Shown in pieces: positions 1 to 8,518 of a stretch of 64,000 bases of DNA. Origin of the DNA: JAAELZ01 sp965237995 (lineage in GTDB: Bacteria; Pseudomonadota; Gammaproteobacteria; Arenicellales; Poriferihabitantaceae); the NCBI GenBank assembly GCA_965237995.1, contig CBDEGO010000002.1, positions 310,001 to 374,000 of the forward strand, given 5' to 3'. Under the pieces are notes generated by a model. It had not been told where the DNA came from. It was given only the letters and a program-made list of their open reading frames with translations, and did no database searches. How positions within the stretch are numbered: the stretch's first letter is position 1; each line of letters opens with the position of its first letter. The translations under genes were made by a program, and so were the position numbers.

Positions 1-585
1 ACAGAAGAAATTTGGCAAAAAGTAGCGCCTCTAACTGGCAAACAAGGTGAAACGATCATGATCGCGCCGTTTCCGATTTCCGAAGAGAGCAAAATTAGCG
101 CCGACGCCGAAGAGCAGATAAAATGGGTACAAGATTTCATATTAGGAGTTCGCAAGATTCGAGGTGAAATGAACATCGCCCCCGGCAAACCTTTGCCCGT
201 ATTACTAAGTCATGTCGGCGTCGCAGAAAAGGATTGGGTAGAAACCCATGGCGAGCTAGTTCGCTTTGTTGGTCGAATAGAATCCATTGAGCTTTTAGCA
301 AGCGACACCGATGCACCAGAATCGGCTGTGGCACTGGTTAGTGATATGAAAGTGATGATTCCATTAGCAGGGTTGATTGATAAAGAAGCTGAAATAGAAC
401 GACTCACTAAAGAAATTGAAAAATCTGAAGCTAATCTTATGCGTTCTCGTGGCAAATTGAGCAATGCTAGTTTTATCGACAAAGCACCTGAAGCCGTTGT
501 GATTAAAGAGCGCGAAAAACTAGAACAAGGCGATGCGGCAGTCGCTAATTTAAAAGAGCAATTAGAAAAAATTCGCAGCATGTAA
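1..585 (+). CDS. valS: Valyl-tRNA synthetase, C-terminal part (truncated by window edge)
   Basis: The frame is open from base 1 to the stop at 583-585, giving the last 194 residues of a class I valyl-tRNA synthetase, which charges tRNA-Val in the cytoplasm. The visible part covers the end of the anticodon-binding helical domain (FPISEESKI, then IRGEMNIAPGKPLP) and the C-terminal coiled-coil arm, a charged helical hairpin around KEAEIERLTKEIEKSEANL that contacts the tRNA. The catalytic HIGH and KMSKS regions lie upstream of the window. Family assignment is from recognised sequence; nothing odd is seen in the visible part. Confidence 0.95.
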   Translation, partial: TEEIWQKVAPLTGKQGETIMIAPFPISEESKISADAEEQIKWVQDFILGVRKIRGEMNIAPGKPLPVLLSHVGVAEKDWVETHGELVRFVGRIESIELLASDTDAPESAVALVSDMKVMIPLAGLIDKEAEIERLTKEIEKSEANLMRSRGKLSNASFIDKAPEAVVIKEREKLEQGDAAVANLKEQLEKIRSM

Positions 586-679
586 TGTTGAAGGTGAGAA
601 AACTCACTCACAACGCCATGCTGTTTGATCGTCTGCCTTCGATAATAAAAAGCTGATTTCTTAAAATATTACATTAAAT

Positions 680-1249
680 TTGAAACTACGCATTCGCAAC
701 CATTTTAAAGGCGATCGCCCTGCCAGCATCGATGAGCAGGCTAACATACTTGCTTTTAATATTTGGCAAATCGCTTTAGCAGGCGCTAAAAACCTGCACC
801 AGCAAGATTACGAATACCAAACTGACAGGCAGCGAGTTGGTGTAATCGAGGAATATTTAATTTTCTTGGTACATATCGCCGATAGGATGTCGTATGAGCA
901 CTTTGATGAGGCAGTACGCCAACAATTCATTTCAACACTCGCTGCTGATACTGCCAGACAAGTTCAGCGCAACACCGAAGAAATCATGGGGTCAGGAGAT
1001 TATAAAACGCCTTACTTTAAGAAAATAAGTGAGCGCATGCCGATATATGCGCGAGGTTTGTTTAAGAACAATCAAGCAGGCTTTACCTTACTGCGTATTT
1101 TTGGTGACCAAATTCAAGATATCATGGAGCAGTCGCAGGTTAATAAATGGGCGATAGCACAAATTATGGATATTGATGGGCCGATGATGGTAAAAAAAAA
1201 TGCAGCAATCTTTCCAAGCTCTATTGAGCACCCCCGACATAGACAATAA
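680..1249 (+). CDS. Conserved hypothetical protein, 189 aa
   Basis: The open frame starts at a TTG codon and encodes a soluble, mostly helical protein with no signal peptide or membrane segment. I do not recognise a named domain. Visible features are an N-terminal basic segment (KLRIRNHFKGDR), a central helical stretch with IADRMSYEHFDEAVRQQF, and a C-terminal basic tail. It follows valS by about 95 bases and may be read with it. The start is uncertain because no strong Shine-Dalgarno sequence is seen. The coding character looks real, with well-distributed residues and no shadow from the opposite strand. Function unknown. Confidence 0.65.
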   Translation: MKLRIRNHFKGDRPASIDEQANILAFNIWQIALAGAKNLHQQDYEYQTDRQRVGVIEEYLIFLVHIADRMSYEHFDEAVRQQFISTLAADTARQVQRNTEEIMGSGDYKTPYFKKISERMPIYARGLFKNNQAGFTLLRIFGDQIQDIMEQSQVNKWAIAQIMDIDGPMMVKKNAAIFPSSIEHPRHRQ

Positions 1250-1293
1250 AAAGTCTAGTGTACAACTCCTGTTGGAAGACTAAAAAGCCAATA

Positions 1294-1644
1294 TCAAAAG
1301 TTAGACCACTGACAGTACGCACTTGAATGAAGACCTGCATCGGAAATAGGTGTATTTGCCACAAGGTTTTTTATTTTCTTCAAGCAGGCATTTTCTGGCA
1401 CAAATAACGCATCGACAACTTCATCAATTGTGGCAATTTGCTTTTTGCCAATTACAAAATTGATGCTTACCTTTGACTTCGATTATATTGAACGACGCCC
1501 GCGTTGAAGTGACTTGCGACACTGAGGTCAATGGCTCGTAGTAAAAGCCAAATAGGAAGGAACAAAAGTAGAACAACCCGATATAAACGACGCAATAAGA
1601 CCGAAAACTAATCCTTTAAGCCCAGTCTTGTTAATGAGTTTCAT
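1294..1644 (-). pseudogene. Small lipoprotein gene with two compensating frameshifts
   Basis: The ATG at 1644 opens a typical lipoprotein signal, MKLINKTGLKGLVFGLIASF followed by ISGC, but the frame stops after 39 codons. If a T is restored near 1545-1555 (reading YFGFYYEPLTSVSQV) and a G removed near 1470 (reading VKVSINFVIGKKQI), one continuous frame of about 116 residues runs to the TGA at 1294. Both breaks lie at short mononucleotide runs, one minus 1 and one plus 1. I do not recognise the family. It is the last of three leftward genes for exported proteins downstream of cfa. Either the gene is decaying or the sequence has two errors. Confidence 0.6.
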
Positions 1645-1714
1645 AAGAAGACTCTACGCCATAACCATCTGCATTTCAGTGACTTTTCACACAAAGCAGA
1701 TGTTTATAGATCGT

Positions 1715-2122
1715 CTATTCAGCAAACATCACCTTAACTCTTTTTAACTCATCGGGTGTCAATGTTTGATAGCCCCTAAAATACGGCCAACCGTAACCCC
1801 AACGAAACGGTGTAGGTAAATAAGGTGTTCCACCCGCACGGACGCCGACCCACATAAAAAAAGCACCAAACCGATTGCCTTGCCTGTCTTCAACGCAAAG
1901 CTTGAATTGGTTGTCAGCGTCCACTCGTTGCTGTTGATGCCCTCCTTTCCAATAGGCGAAATCATGCATAAAACAACAATCTGCCCATAACCTTGGGTTG
2001 TTCTTGGTGCCCTCGGGAAATAAGCTGCAACCATCGGTTGTATAGGGCTTAAGATCACTCGGCTGAATGTTTTTGCTCTGAGTGCAAGCGCTTAGGCTTA
2101 TTGCTAAGACAATAAGCGCCAA
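1715..2122 (-). CDS. Putative phospholipase A2-fold exported lipoprotein
   Basis: The 135-residue product starts with a short hydrophobic segment ending in LSAC, a lipobox, so it is probably an outer-envelope lipoprotein. The core holds DGCSLFPEGT and then WADCCFMHDFAYWKGG (about residues 46-61). The paired Cys followed by His53-Asp54 and Tyr-x-x-Gly-Gly matches the catalytic His/Asp arrangement of secreted phospholipase A2-like proteins. Enzyme activity is inferred. The TTG start leaves the signal without a basic residue; reading from upstream, perhaps an ATT at 2134 within the end of the preceding gene's spacer, would add a Lys, so the true start is uncertain. It lies between two frame-broken genes, all leftward after cfa. 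Confidence 0.6.
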   Translation of the reverse strand: MALIVLAISLSACTQSKNIQPSDLKPYTTDGCSLFPEGTKNNPRLWADCCFMHDFAYWKGGHQQQRVDADNQFKLCVEDRQGNRFGAFFMWVGVRAGGTPYLPTPFRWGYGWPYFRGYQTLTPDELKRVKVMFAE

Positions 2123-2144
2123 TTTATTAACAATGAATTGCGTG

Positions 2145-2732
2145 TTAACTTTGATGCTTCAAAATGCTATCCGCATTGATAAAAGGGTTAAAACTTAATG
2201 CTTGCTCTATCGCTTGTTTGGCCTTCTCTTTATGCCCTTGTATGGCGTAGATCGACGCACGCCCAGACAATGCGCCGAAGTGTCTAGGCTCACGCAACAA
2301 GGTTTGGTCGATATCAGCTAAAGAAGCTTGAAAGTCTCCGAGCATAAAAAACAAGGTGGCGCGTTGATTCCAGCCTTCAGAATAAGCGGGGTACTGCGCG
2401 ACAATCCGGTCACTTAATATCAAACGCTTGCTTTAAGTTTGTTTTTCTCGACGAAAATTTTAATACCCCTTGTAACATCGCGTTTACGCGTTTATTGTCC
2501 GTGTTAAACCAACGCTGCCAGATCTCAACGGCAATAAGGTCAGCTTGTTGCTTTTCTATTGATTTAGCGAGTCGAGCAAATAAGTCGTTTAAGTGCTAGT
2601 CTATTTTTCGGTGGCTTTTGTTGCATTAGTAATCGCCTCATTTTCAGAATTGACGGCACCATGCAGTGGTGAGGTTAAAAGCCATAAAGTAGCCACTAAT
2701 AACGCGAAAAACAGGTTACACTTTTTCATCAT
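2145..2732 (-). pseudogene. Exported TPR-repeat protein gene with frame breaks
   Basis: The ATG pair at 2732/2729 begins a clear Sec signal (MMKKCNLFFALLVATLWLL, then SPLHGAV). This frame stops at 2601. Coding resumes in a second frame (LNDLFARLAKS ... EIWQRWFNTDNKRVN) and returns near 2410-2430 to the first frame, which encodes two TPR units (YPAYSEGWNQRATLFFMLGD and PRHFGALSGRASIYAIQGHK). The net frame is preserved, giving about 195 residues, the expected size for this family of periplasmic TPR proteins. It starts 16 bases after cfa ends, so it likely shares that transcript. Decay versus sequence error cannot be decided here. Confidence 0.65.
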
Positions 2733-2748
2733 GATGGCCCTCTTAAAC

Positions 2749-3870
2749 TTAAGAAATGCGCTGATACCCCCCTCTGACACCGCGAGGTGATAATACGAAT
2801 TGCATCAACTGTGCGTCTCGCGCGCGAAACATGCCGGCGCAGCTCAGCAAATAGTAACTCCAAATTCGGCAAAACCGGTCGTTAAACCCATCAATTTTCT
2901 GTACATCAGGAATAGCTTCATGAAAATTTTGATGCCACTGCATCAAGGTTTTATCATAATCCGCTCCAAAGTTATGGACGTCCTCCACCACAAAATGACG
3001 GCTCAGAGCCGTTGCAAGCTGCGACATAGCAGGTATCGATCCGCCGGGAAAAATATATTTATTGATAAATGGTTCCGCGGTAACTCGACGGCGCATATGG
3101 GTAATGGAATGTTGTAAGACTAATCCCTCTGGCTTAATGCGTTCACGCATAACGCGATACAATGTCTCTAGATTTTTATGCCCGATATGTTCGCTAACCC
3201 CGATAATGGTAATGCCATCAAAAGTCATTGGAAACACCTGTGCTAGATCACGATAATCGGCCAGTTTAAACTCGCAATCTAAACCTTCACAAAGCTTTTT
3301 CGCGTAATCTAATTGAGATTCAGAAATGGATATGCCCTTAACTGTCAGCCCGTGCTCCTGCGCAGCGTACTTAGCGAACCCACCCCAACCACAGCCAATA
3401 TCAAGCAAGGTGTCGCCTTGTTTCAAACCCAGTTTTTTGATGACGAGATCCATCTTAGCCCGTTGCGCTTCATCTAGGGTTTTAGCCTCCTTCCAATATC
3501 CGCAGGTGTATTGCAGATAAGGATCTAAAATCCATTCAAAAATCCGAGTATCAACATCATAGTGCACTTTTGCTACGCGATTAGAACGGACTCTAGATTG
3601 CATATTGAGTATACAGGCCCGAGCCTTATTGATTTGATCAACCAAGCCACTTATTCCGACGCGGCTGTTTAGCAATCGATCAATAAGAACATCCAGCTGA
3701 TCACACTCCCAATAACGATCGGCGTAACTTTCGCCGAACCCTAAAGACCCATTTAAGGCCGTCTTTTTATAAAATCGTTTATCGATAACATTGATGGAAT
3801 CAGGCCCGTTATCGTTGAGTTGTACACCCGCTTTTTGCAGTTTTTTAGTAACGTATTTTTGGTAGTTCAT
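2749..3870 (-). CDS. cfa: Cyclopropane-fatty-acyl-phospholipid synthase
   Basis: This 373-residue protein methylenates cis double bonds of membrane phospholipid acyl chains using S-adenosylmethionine. The SAM-binding motif LDIGCGWGGFAKYA is at about residues 156-169, preceded by the family hallmark YTCGYW at 121-126. The N-terminal region that binds lipid is present, and the length is close to the E. coli enzyme. It lies 45 bases after rsmJ on the same strand. The following exported TPR and phospholipase-like genes suggest an envelope-lipid theme, though that link is only positional. Confidence 0.93.
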   Translation of the reverse strand: MNYQKYVTKKLQKAGVQLNDNGPDSINVIDKRFYKKTALNGSLGFGESYADRYWECDQLDVLIDRLLNSRVGISGLVDQINKARACILNMQSRVRSNRVAKVHYDVDTRIFEWILDPYLQYTCGYWKEAKTLDEAQRAKMDLVIKKLGLKQGDTLLDIGCGWGGFAKYAAQEHGLTVKGISISESQLDYAKKLCEGLDCEFKLADYRDLAQVFPMTFDGITIIGVSEHIGHKNLETLYRVMRERIKPEGLVLQHSITHMRRRVTAEPFINKYIFPGGSIPAMSQLATALSRHFVVEDVHNFGADYDKTLMQWHQNFHEAIPDVQKIDGFNDRFCRIWSYYLLSCAGMFRARDAQLMQFVLSPRGVRGGYQRIS

Positions 3871-3915
3871 CTTCCTAGAGCTTCTTGGTTACGCATCAAT
3901 GTGAATTCACTAAGA

Positions 3916-4668
3916 TTACCCATATATATCAAACCGAATAAGCTTTCCTTTTATGGACCCACTAGGCTCACGGCCCGGTAGTGGATTTGCTTTTAATGGC
4001 CGCTTCACAACGACCCTCTTAACATCTAATTCTAACGCAGAATCGAGCAAACTCGCATCTGATTTTTCAGAAAAATCACCAGCTAGGTGTTGCAACAGCA
4101 CGACTTCCTTTTTAACCGCTGCGCTTTGTCGGGTTTTCGGTGGGAACATTGGATCAATGTAAGCTACGTCAGGTTTATCTATTCGGGCTTTATTTAAAAT
4201 GAATTCTCTTAAATTTTGTCGAGAATCATGATGATAAAAAAATAACCGCCTAGCCAGCTTATCATCCACTATTCGTTGTTGCGCATGAGTCAGCATCAAG
4301 GCAAGTACAGGCTGCTGCTCGAAAGCATGCACAGTATACCCAGCATTCGCTAAAAACTGGGCATCTCTACCCCAACCTGCGGTTAAGTCAACTACCGTAC
4401 GATGTTCCCCGCCCATAGCACGTAGCAACGGATCGCTACCCTTTGCTTTGACTCTGCTGCTTAGGTCAAAATCTAAGGCGTGGCAAATCGATTGTTTTCC
4501 CACGCCCATGCAGAGCGTTAGCTGTGAGCTGCACAAGCTAAGATGGAGGTCACCCAAACTACAAAGTTCGCTTATAATAGGCACACCAAACAATTGAGCG
4601 AGTCTGAGTAAAGAAGGCTCGCGTACACCGTCACTTAACAACAAGCCAACCGGCTTAGTTTTTAACAA
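3916..4668 (-). CDS. rsmJ: 16S rRNA (guanine-1516-N2) methyltransferase
   Basis: The 250-residue product is a soluble SAM-dependent methyltransferase that modifies G1516 of 16S rRNA. Motif I reads DLTAGWGRDAQFLA at about residues 94-107, and the family-specific catalytic motif YIDPMFPPK is at about 170-178. Length and motif order match E. coli RsmJ (YhiQ). The gene starts close to and divergent from fabI, with only about 60 bases between the two start codons, so both promoters must lie in that short gap or overlap the coding ends. Confidence 0.92.
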   Translation of the reverse strand: MLKTKPVGLLLSDGVREPSLLRLAQLFGVPIISELCSLGDLHLSLCSSQLTLCMGVGKQSICHALDFDLSSRVKAKGSDPLLRAMGGEHRTVVDLTAGWGRDAQFLANAGYTVHAFEQQPVLALMLTHAQQRIVDDKLARRLFFYHHDSRQNLREFILNKARIDKPDVAYIDPMFPPKTRQSAAVKKEVVLLQHLAGDFSEKSDASLLDSALELDVKRVVVKRPLKANPLPGREPSGSIKGKLIRFDIYG

Positions 4669-4728
4669 ATTTTGATCATTTCTACTGGAAAGATCAGATC
4701 ATACCGAATTTTATCGAGGAAATTATCT

Positions 4729-5529
4729 ATGAGTTTCATGAAAGGCAAAAAAGTACTGATCACTGGCGTCGCTAGTAATCGTTCAATTGCGTGGGGCATT
4801 GCCAACGCGATGCACCAACAAGGGGCTGAACTCGCATTTTCTTATCCAAACGAGAAAATGAAGCCGCGCGTAGAAAAACTAGCTGCCGAGTTGGGCTGTT
4901 CAATGGTTTTGCCTTGTGACGTTTCTACTGATGAACAAATTGAAGCCTTATTTAGCCAATTAGGTGAACACTGGGACGGTTTAGACAGTGTGATCCATTC
5001 AATAGCTTATGCGCCGCGTGAAGAGCTTGAAGGGCAATATATTGATGCAGTCACGCGTGAAGGCTTTTTAACGGCGCACGAAATCAGCTCATATAGTTTC
5101 GCTGCATTGGCAAAGTACGCGCAGCCAATGATGCAAGGGCGCGGCGGCTCGATATTAACGTTAAGCTATATTGGCGCGGTACTGTCTATGCCATCATACA
5201 ACGTAATGGGCGTGGCAAAGGCCAGTTTAGAAGCTAATGTACGGTACCTAGCGCAAAGTTTAGGTGGGCAAGGTATCCGTGTTAACGCTATCTCGGCAGG
5301 GCCAATACGCACGCTTGCAGCTGCAGGCATTAAAGACTTCAAAAAGTTGCTCTCACAATTTGAGAAAATGGCGCCTTTAGGGCGCGTGGTCACTATCGAA
5401 GAAGTCGGTAATGCCGCTGCATTTTTGTGTTCTGATCTAGCTTCGGGAATTACCGGCGAGATAACTTATGTCGACGGGGGCTTTAATATTGCAGGCATGA
5501 GCGATAGAATGCTCGCCGAATTAGAGTAA
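4729..5529 (+). CDS. fabI: Enoyl-[acyl-carrier-protein] reductase (NADH)
   Basis: FabI reduces trans-2-enoyl-ACP in the last step of each fatty-acid elongation cycle. The start is set at 4729 because GAGGA lies eight bases upstream and the protein then begins MSFMKGKKVLITGVASNRSI, as in the family; a longer frame opens at 4672 but adds non-homologous residues. Product is 266 residues. The SDR signature with Tyr-x6-Lys is visible in PSYNVMGVAKASLEANVRY, and HSIAYAPREELEGQY and DAVTREGF are FabI-typical. It is divergent from rsmJ. Confidence 0.95.
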   Translation: MSFMKGKKVLITGVASNRSIAWGIANAMHQQGAELAFSYPNEKMKPRVEKLAAELGCSMVLPCDVSTDEQIEALFSQLGEHWDGLDSVIHSIAYAPREELEGQYIDAVTREGFLTAHEISSYSFAALAKYAQPMMQGRGGSILTLSYIGAVLSMPSYNVMGVAKASLEANVRYLAQSLGGQGIRVNAISAGPIRTLAAAGIKDFKKLLSQFEKMAPLGRVVTIEEVGNAAAFLCSDLASGITGEITYVDGGFNIAGMSDRMLAELE

Positions 5530-5565
5530 CAATAATCACTATGTATTACCCAACAGGTTACCCGC

Positions 5566-6054
5566 TTGCGTAAACAAGCGCTCTTAGGCTGTTTAATCTG
5601 CGTCATACTCTTTGCCGGGTATCTAGTTCTAGATTCAAGTTTAAAAGGAGTAGTCTGCGCAGTATGCTCTGTCATTTGGCCGCTATTTGCTGCCTACTCT
5701 AGTCTATTGATATTGGCTGCCATACAACACCCAAGAAAATTTGGGTGTGCATTGTATGGATTCATGTTGTTTGTACTATCCAGTGTAGCTTTGTTTATCA
5801 GTGGTGTGCGACTGTTATTCTCTAGGACTGATGGAACCTGGCCTGCATGTGATCAATCGTCGCTGGCTGAATTTTCCAATCTCAGCTACATCAGTAAATT
5901 TTCTACACTATTTGCGAATCGCTTGCCGTGCCAAGACGAGCTTGTCATCTATGGATTGACTTCTACACAACTTATTGTAATTAGTGCAGTATTGCTTCTC
6001 GTTTTTTCGCTTTACTTGCTCATGAGAAAGGTCGATCGCAACATATTTAGTTAG
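5566..6054 (+). CDS. DsbB-family disulfide bond formation protein
   Basis: The protein has four hydrophobic segments and the DsbB cysteine plan: a CAVC pair at residues 31 and 34 at the end of the first membrane helix, and Cys95 (WPACDQ) and Cys122 (LPCQDE) in the second periplasmic loop. The PCQDELVIYGLTSTQ segment before the last helix corresponds to the conserved end of that loop in DsbB. Such proteins pass electrons from DsbA to quinones. Divergence from E. coli DsbB is high, so assignment rests on topology and cysteine spacing. It starts at TTG 36 bases after fabI without a clear Shine-Dalgarno sequence. Confidence 0.7.
   Translation: MRKQALLGCLICVILFAGYLVLDSSLKGVVCAVCSVIWPLFAAYSSLLILAAIQHPRKFGCALYGFMLFVLSSVALFISGVRLLFSRTDGTWPACDQSSLAEFSNLSYISKFSTLFANRLPCQDELVIYGLTSTQLIVISAVLLLVFSLYLLMRKVDRNIFS
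5721..5759. repeat. Inverted repeat inside the dsbB-like gene
   Basis: The arms CATACAACACCCAA and TTGGGTG-TGCA-TTGTATG pair perfectly over 14 bases apart from a four-base insertion in the right arm, around a central GAAAAT loop. The hairpin lies within coding sequence. It has no T-run, so it is not an obvious terminator; it could be chance or an mRNA structure. Confidence 0.5.
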
Positions 6055-6142
6055 TTCCGACGCTTGTTTTAGTTCAGACTCACTCGCCATCTTGTCGACG
6101 AGGTGAGATAATCGCTACACTTATCATAACTGCCACTTTCTT

Positions 6143-6439
6143 ATGGCTATCAACGCCCAGCAGAAAAAATTCTTACGCGCCAAAGCGCACCACCTTAACG
6201 TCGTTGTTTCAATCGGTAACAAAGGCCTGACTCAAGAAGTGGTTAACGAAACGAAAGTTGCGTTGGGAGCGCATGAGCTCATTAAAATACGCCTACCCCA
6301 AGAAGATAAAAGCGTAAAGCGTGAACTCATGCAAGACTTATGCCAGCAAACCAGTGCAAATAATGTACAACTGATTGGACGCACGGGTGTGATTTATGCC
6401 CCTGCAAATCCAGCAATCATCGTTTTGCCTAAGAAATAA
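6143..6439 (+). CDS. yhbY: CRM-domain ribosome-associated RNA-binding protein YhbY
   Basis: The 98-residue protein is a single CRS1-YhbY (CRM) domain: LRAKAHHLNVVVSIGNKGLT near the N-terminus includes the GxxG RNA-binding loop (GNKG), and HELIKIRLPQED and QLIGRTGVIYAP complete the fold. Members bind pre-50S ribosomal particles. Length and motif order match E. coli YhbY. It is followed one base later by the start of sbcB. Confidence 0.93.
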   Translation: MAINAQQKKFLRAKAHHLNVVVSIGNKGLTQEVVNETKVALGAHELIKIRLPQEDKSVKRELMQDLCQQTSANNVQLIGRTGVIYAPANPAIIVLPKK

Positions 6440-6440
6440 T

Positions 6441-7901
6441 ATGGAAACCACTCTTTTATGGCACGATTATGAAACTTGGGGCTTAAACCCGCGAGTTGAT
6501 CGCCCGTCACAATTTGCCGCTATCAGAACTGACACTGATTTGAATATTATTGGTGACCCTATTGAGCTATTTTGCAAACCTGCCACCGATTTTATTCCCC
6601 ACCCTGAATCAGTTTTAATTACCCGACTAACCCCACAAGAAGCCGACGCTAAAGGCTTGCCTGAAGCGCAATTCTTTGCCGCCATTCATGAGGCGATGTC
6701 AGTCCCTGGCACTTGTTCGGTGGGCTATAATAATTTACGCTTTGATGACGAAGTAAGCCGTTTCGGGTTTTACCGTAACTTTATCGACCCCTACTCCCGT
6801 GAATGGCAAAACGGCAATAGCCGTTGGGATTTAGTTGACTTAGTCCGCATGACTTATGCGCTGCGCCCGGAAGGGATTAGTTGGCCAGAAAGAGAGTCTG
6901 GCATCCCTAGCTTTCGCTTAGACCAGCTTTCGGTAGCCAATGGCATCTGTCATGATAATGCACATGACGCACTCGCAGATGTGCACGCCACCATCGGATT
7001 GGCAAAGGCGATTAAATCAGCCCAACCGAAGCTATATGATTATTATTTTAGCTTTAGAGCTAAAACTGCGGCTGCGAATATGATGAACTTAATCAGTAAA
7101 GACATCATTTTACATGCCAGTGGCATGTACCCCTCGACTCATGGTTGTATCGCACCGGTTATGCCGCTTGCGACACACCCCAAAAATAAAAATGAATATC
7201 TTGTTTTTGATTTACGCCAAGACCCAGAACGACTTATAAATGACTCTGCGGAAGACATCAGTAAATCATTATTCACCCCAAAGGCTAATTTACCAGAGGG
7301 TGTTGAACGTATAGCGCTTAAAGGTGTGCATATTAATAAATCACCAGCTTTAGCCCCTATTAGCACGCTATCTGAAGCTCAAGCTGAAAAGTGGCAGATT
7401 GATTGGCCAACCATTGAAAAGCATCGCAAAAAGTTGCTCAAAGTCTGTGGCTTAGGTGTCGGTATCGAAAAGAAAGTGGTGCAAATTTATGCTTCTGGTC
7501 GGCCTGATAAAACTAAAAGTGATGCCGACAGCGCGCTTTATGAAGGTTTTATAGATAATACCGACCGAAAAACATGCAACCAACTGCTAGCGCTGCCTAT
7601 TAAGGAACGCATCAACTTCAACCCCGCTTTTCAGGACAAGCGGTTGCAAACACTTTATACCCGATATCTAGGGCGCAATTGGCCCGATGCGCTCAACGAT
7701 GAGCAAATAGAACACTGGCAATCCTTTTGTAAAGCACGTTTACTTGATGGCGAATTCGGTTGTGATTTTACCCTACACGACTATATCGAGCAGATTGAAA
7801 CGCTACCAGAGTCAGAGTTCATGCAGGACGACATTGAGTTGAAACAGCAATTAATTGATGCACTAGATTTATGGGTTGAAGAACAATTACCTATTCACTG
7901 A
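6441..7901 (+). CDS. sbcB: Exodeoxyribonuclease I
   Basis: SbcB degrades single-stranded DNA 3' to 5' and acts in recombination and mismatch repair. The start at 6441 gives METTLLWHDYETWGLNPRVD; Asp9 and Glu11 are the first DEDD metal ligands, and HDALADVHATIGLAKAI carries the final exonuclease motif. The product is 486 residues, close to the 475 of E. coli, and includes the SH3-like and helical C-terminal regions that form the ring around DNA. A frame extension to 6396 overlaps yhbY and is not needed. The next gene starts two bases after the stop. Confidence 0.95.
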   Translation: METTLLWHDYETWGLNPRVDRPSQFAAIRTDTDLNIIGDPIELFCKPATDFIPHPESVLITRLTPQEADAKGLPEAQFFAAIHEAMSVPGTCSVGYNNLRFDDEVSRFGFYRNFIDPYSREWQNGNSRWDLVDLVRMTYALRPEGISWPERESGIPSFRLDQLSVANGICHDNAHDALADVHATIGLAKAIKSAQPKLYDYYFSFRAKTAAANMMNLISKDIILHASGMYPSTHGCIAPVMPLATHPKNKNEYLVFDLRQDPERLINDSAEDISKSLFTPKANLPEGVERIALKGVHINKSPALAPISTLSEAQAEKWQIDWPTIEKHRKKLLKVCGLGVGIEKKVVQIYASGRPDKTKSDADSALYEGFIDNTDRKTCNQLLALPIKERINFNPAFQDKRLQTLYTRYLGRNWPDALNDEQIEHWQSFCKARLLDGEFGCDFTLHDYIEQIETLPESEFMQDDIELKQQLIDALDLWVEEQLPIH

Positions 7902-7903
7902 AT

Positions 7904-8518
7904 ATGAAACCCATCAGTGCCACTCTAAGTGAAATTGACAATTGTCTGCCACAGACACAATGTACGCGATGCAGTTATCCGTGCTGCAACGACTACGCAG
8001 CAGCGATCAAGCACGATGACGAAGCAATCAATCGATGTCCACCAGGCAATGAAGTCACGATTCGCGCCCTATCCGTACTGACGAATAAGCCCACGACAAA
8101 GCTAGCAGAAGATGTAGGGCCCGCCCAAGCTAAGACCTTAGCGTTGATTGACGAAACCAAATGTATCGGTTGCGTACTATGCATAAAAGCCTGTCCAGTT
8201 GATGCGATACACGGTGCCAACAAACAAATGCATACCGTAATTCAAGCACATTGTACGGGTTGCGAATTATGCCTGCCTGTCTGCCCCACTGATTGTATTT
8301 CAATGGTACCGCTACCAACAGATGAGACACTACTTGATAGCCCGTGGCCTGGCTACAGTCATCATGATATCAAGATGGGCAAAGCTCGATATGAAATACG
8401 GCGTGATCGATTAGCAGTCGATACAAAGAGCGCTTCACAACCGTCACCCGCCCCCGAAGATAAAATGGCCGCTATTTTGGCAGCAGTTGAACGGCGCAGA
8501 GCTACTAAAAGCCTATGA
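7904..8518 (+). CDS. Soluble RnfB-like iron-sulfur protein
   Basis: The 204-residue protein has the RnfB-type cysteine cluster (LPQTQCTRCSYPCC, and a later CPPGN) and then two bacterial ferredoxin motifs, CIGCVLCIKACP and CTGCELCLPVCP, each for a [4Fe-4S] centre. The N-terminal membrane helix of RsxB/RnfB is absent and the protein begins directly with the cluster region. None of rnfA, C, D, G or E is nearby. This looks like the soluble RnfB paralogue found next to nth in other proteobacteria. Its electron partners are unknown. It overlaps nth by four bases (ATGA), so the two are translationally coupled. Confidence 0.85.
   Translation: MKPISATLSEIDNCLPQTQCTRCSYPCCNDYAAAIKHDDEAINRCPPGNEVTIRALSVLTNKPTTKLAEDVGPAQAKTLALIDETKCIGCVLCIKACPVDAIHGANKQMHTVIQAHCTGCELCLPVCPTDCISMVPLPTDETLLDSPWPGYSHHDIKMGKARYEIRRDRLAVDTKSASQPSPAPEDKMAAILAAVERRRATKSL

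Noticed and set aside
210..611. 133-codon reverse frame opposite valS
   Set aside because: Ser/Leu-rich antisense of a conserved gene with no family match.
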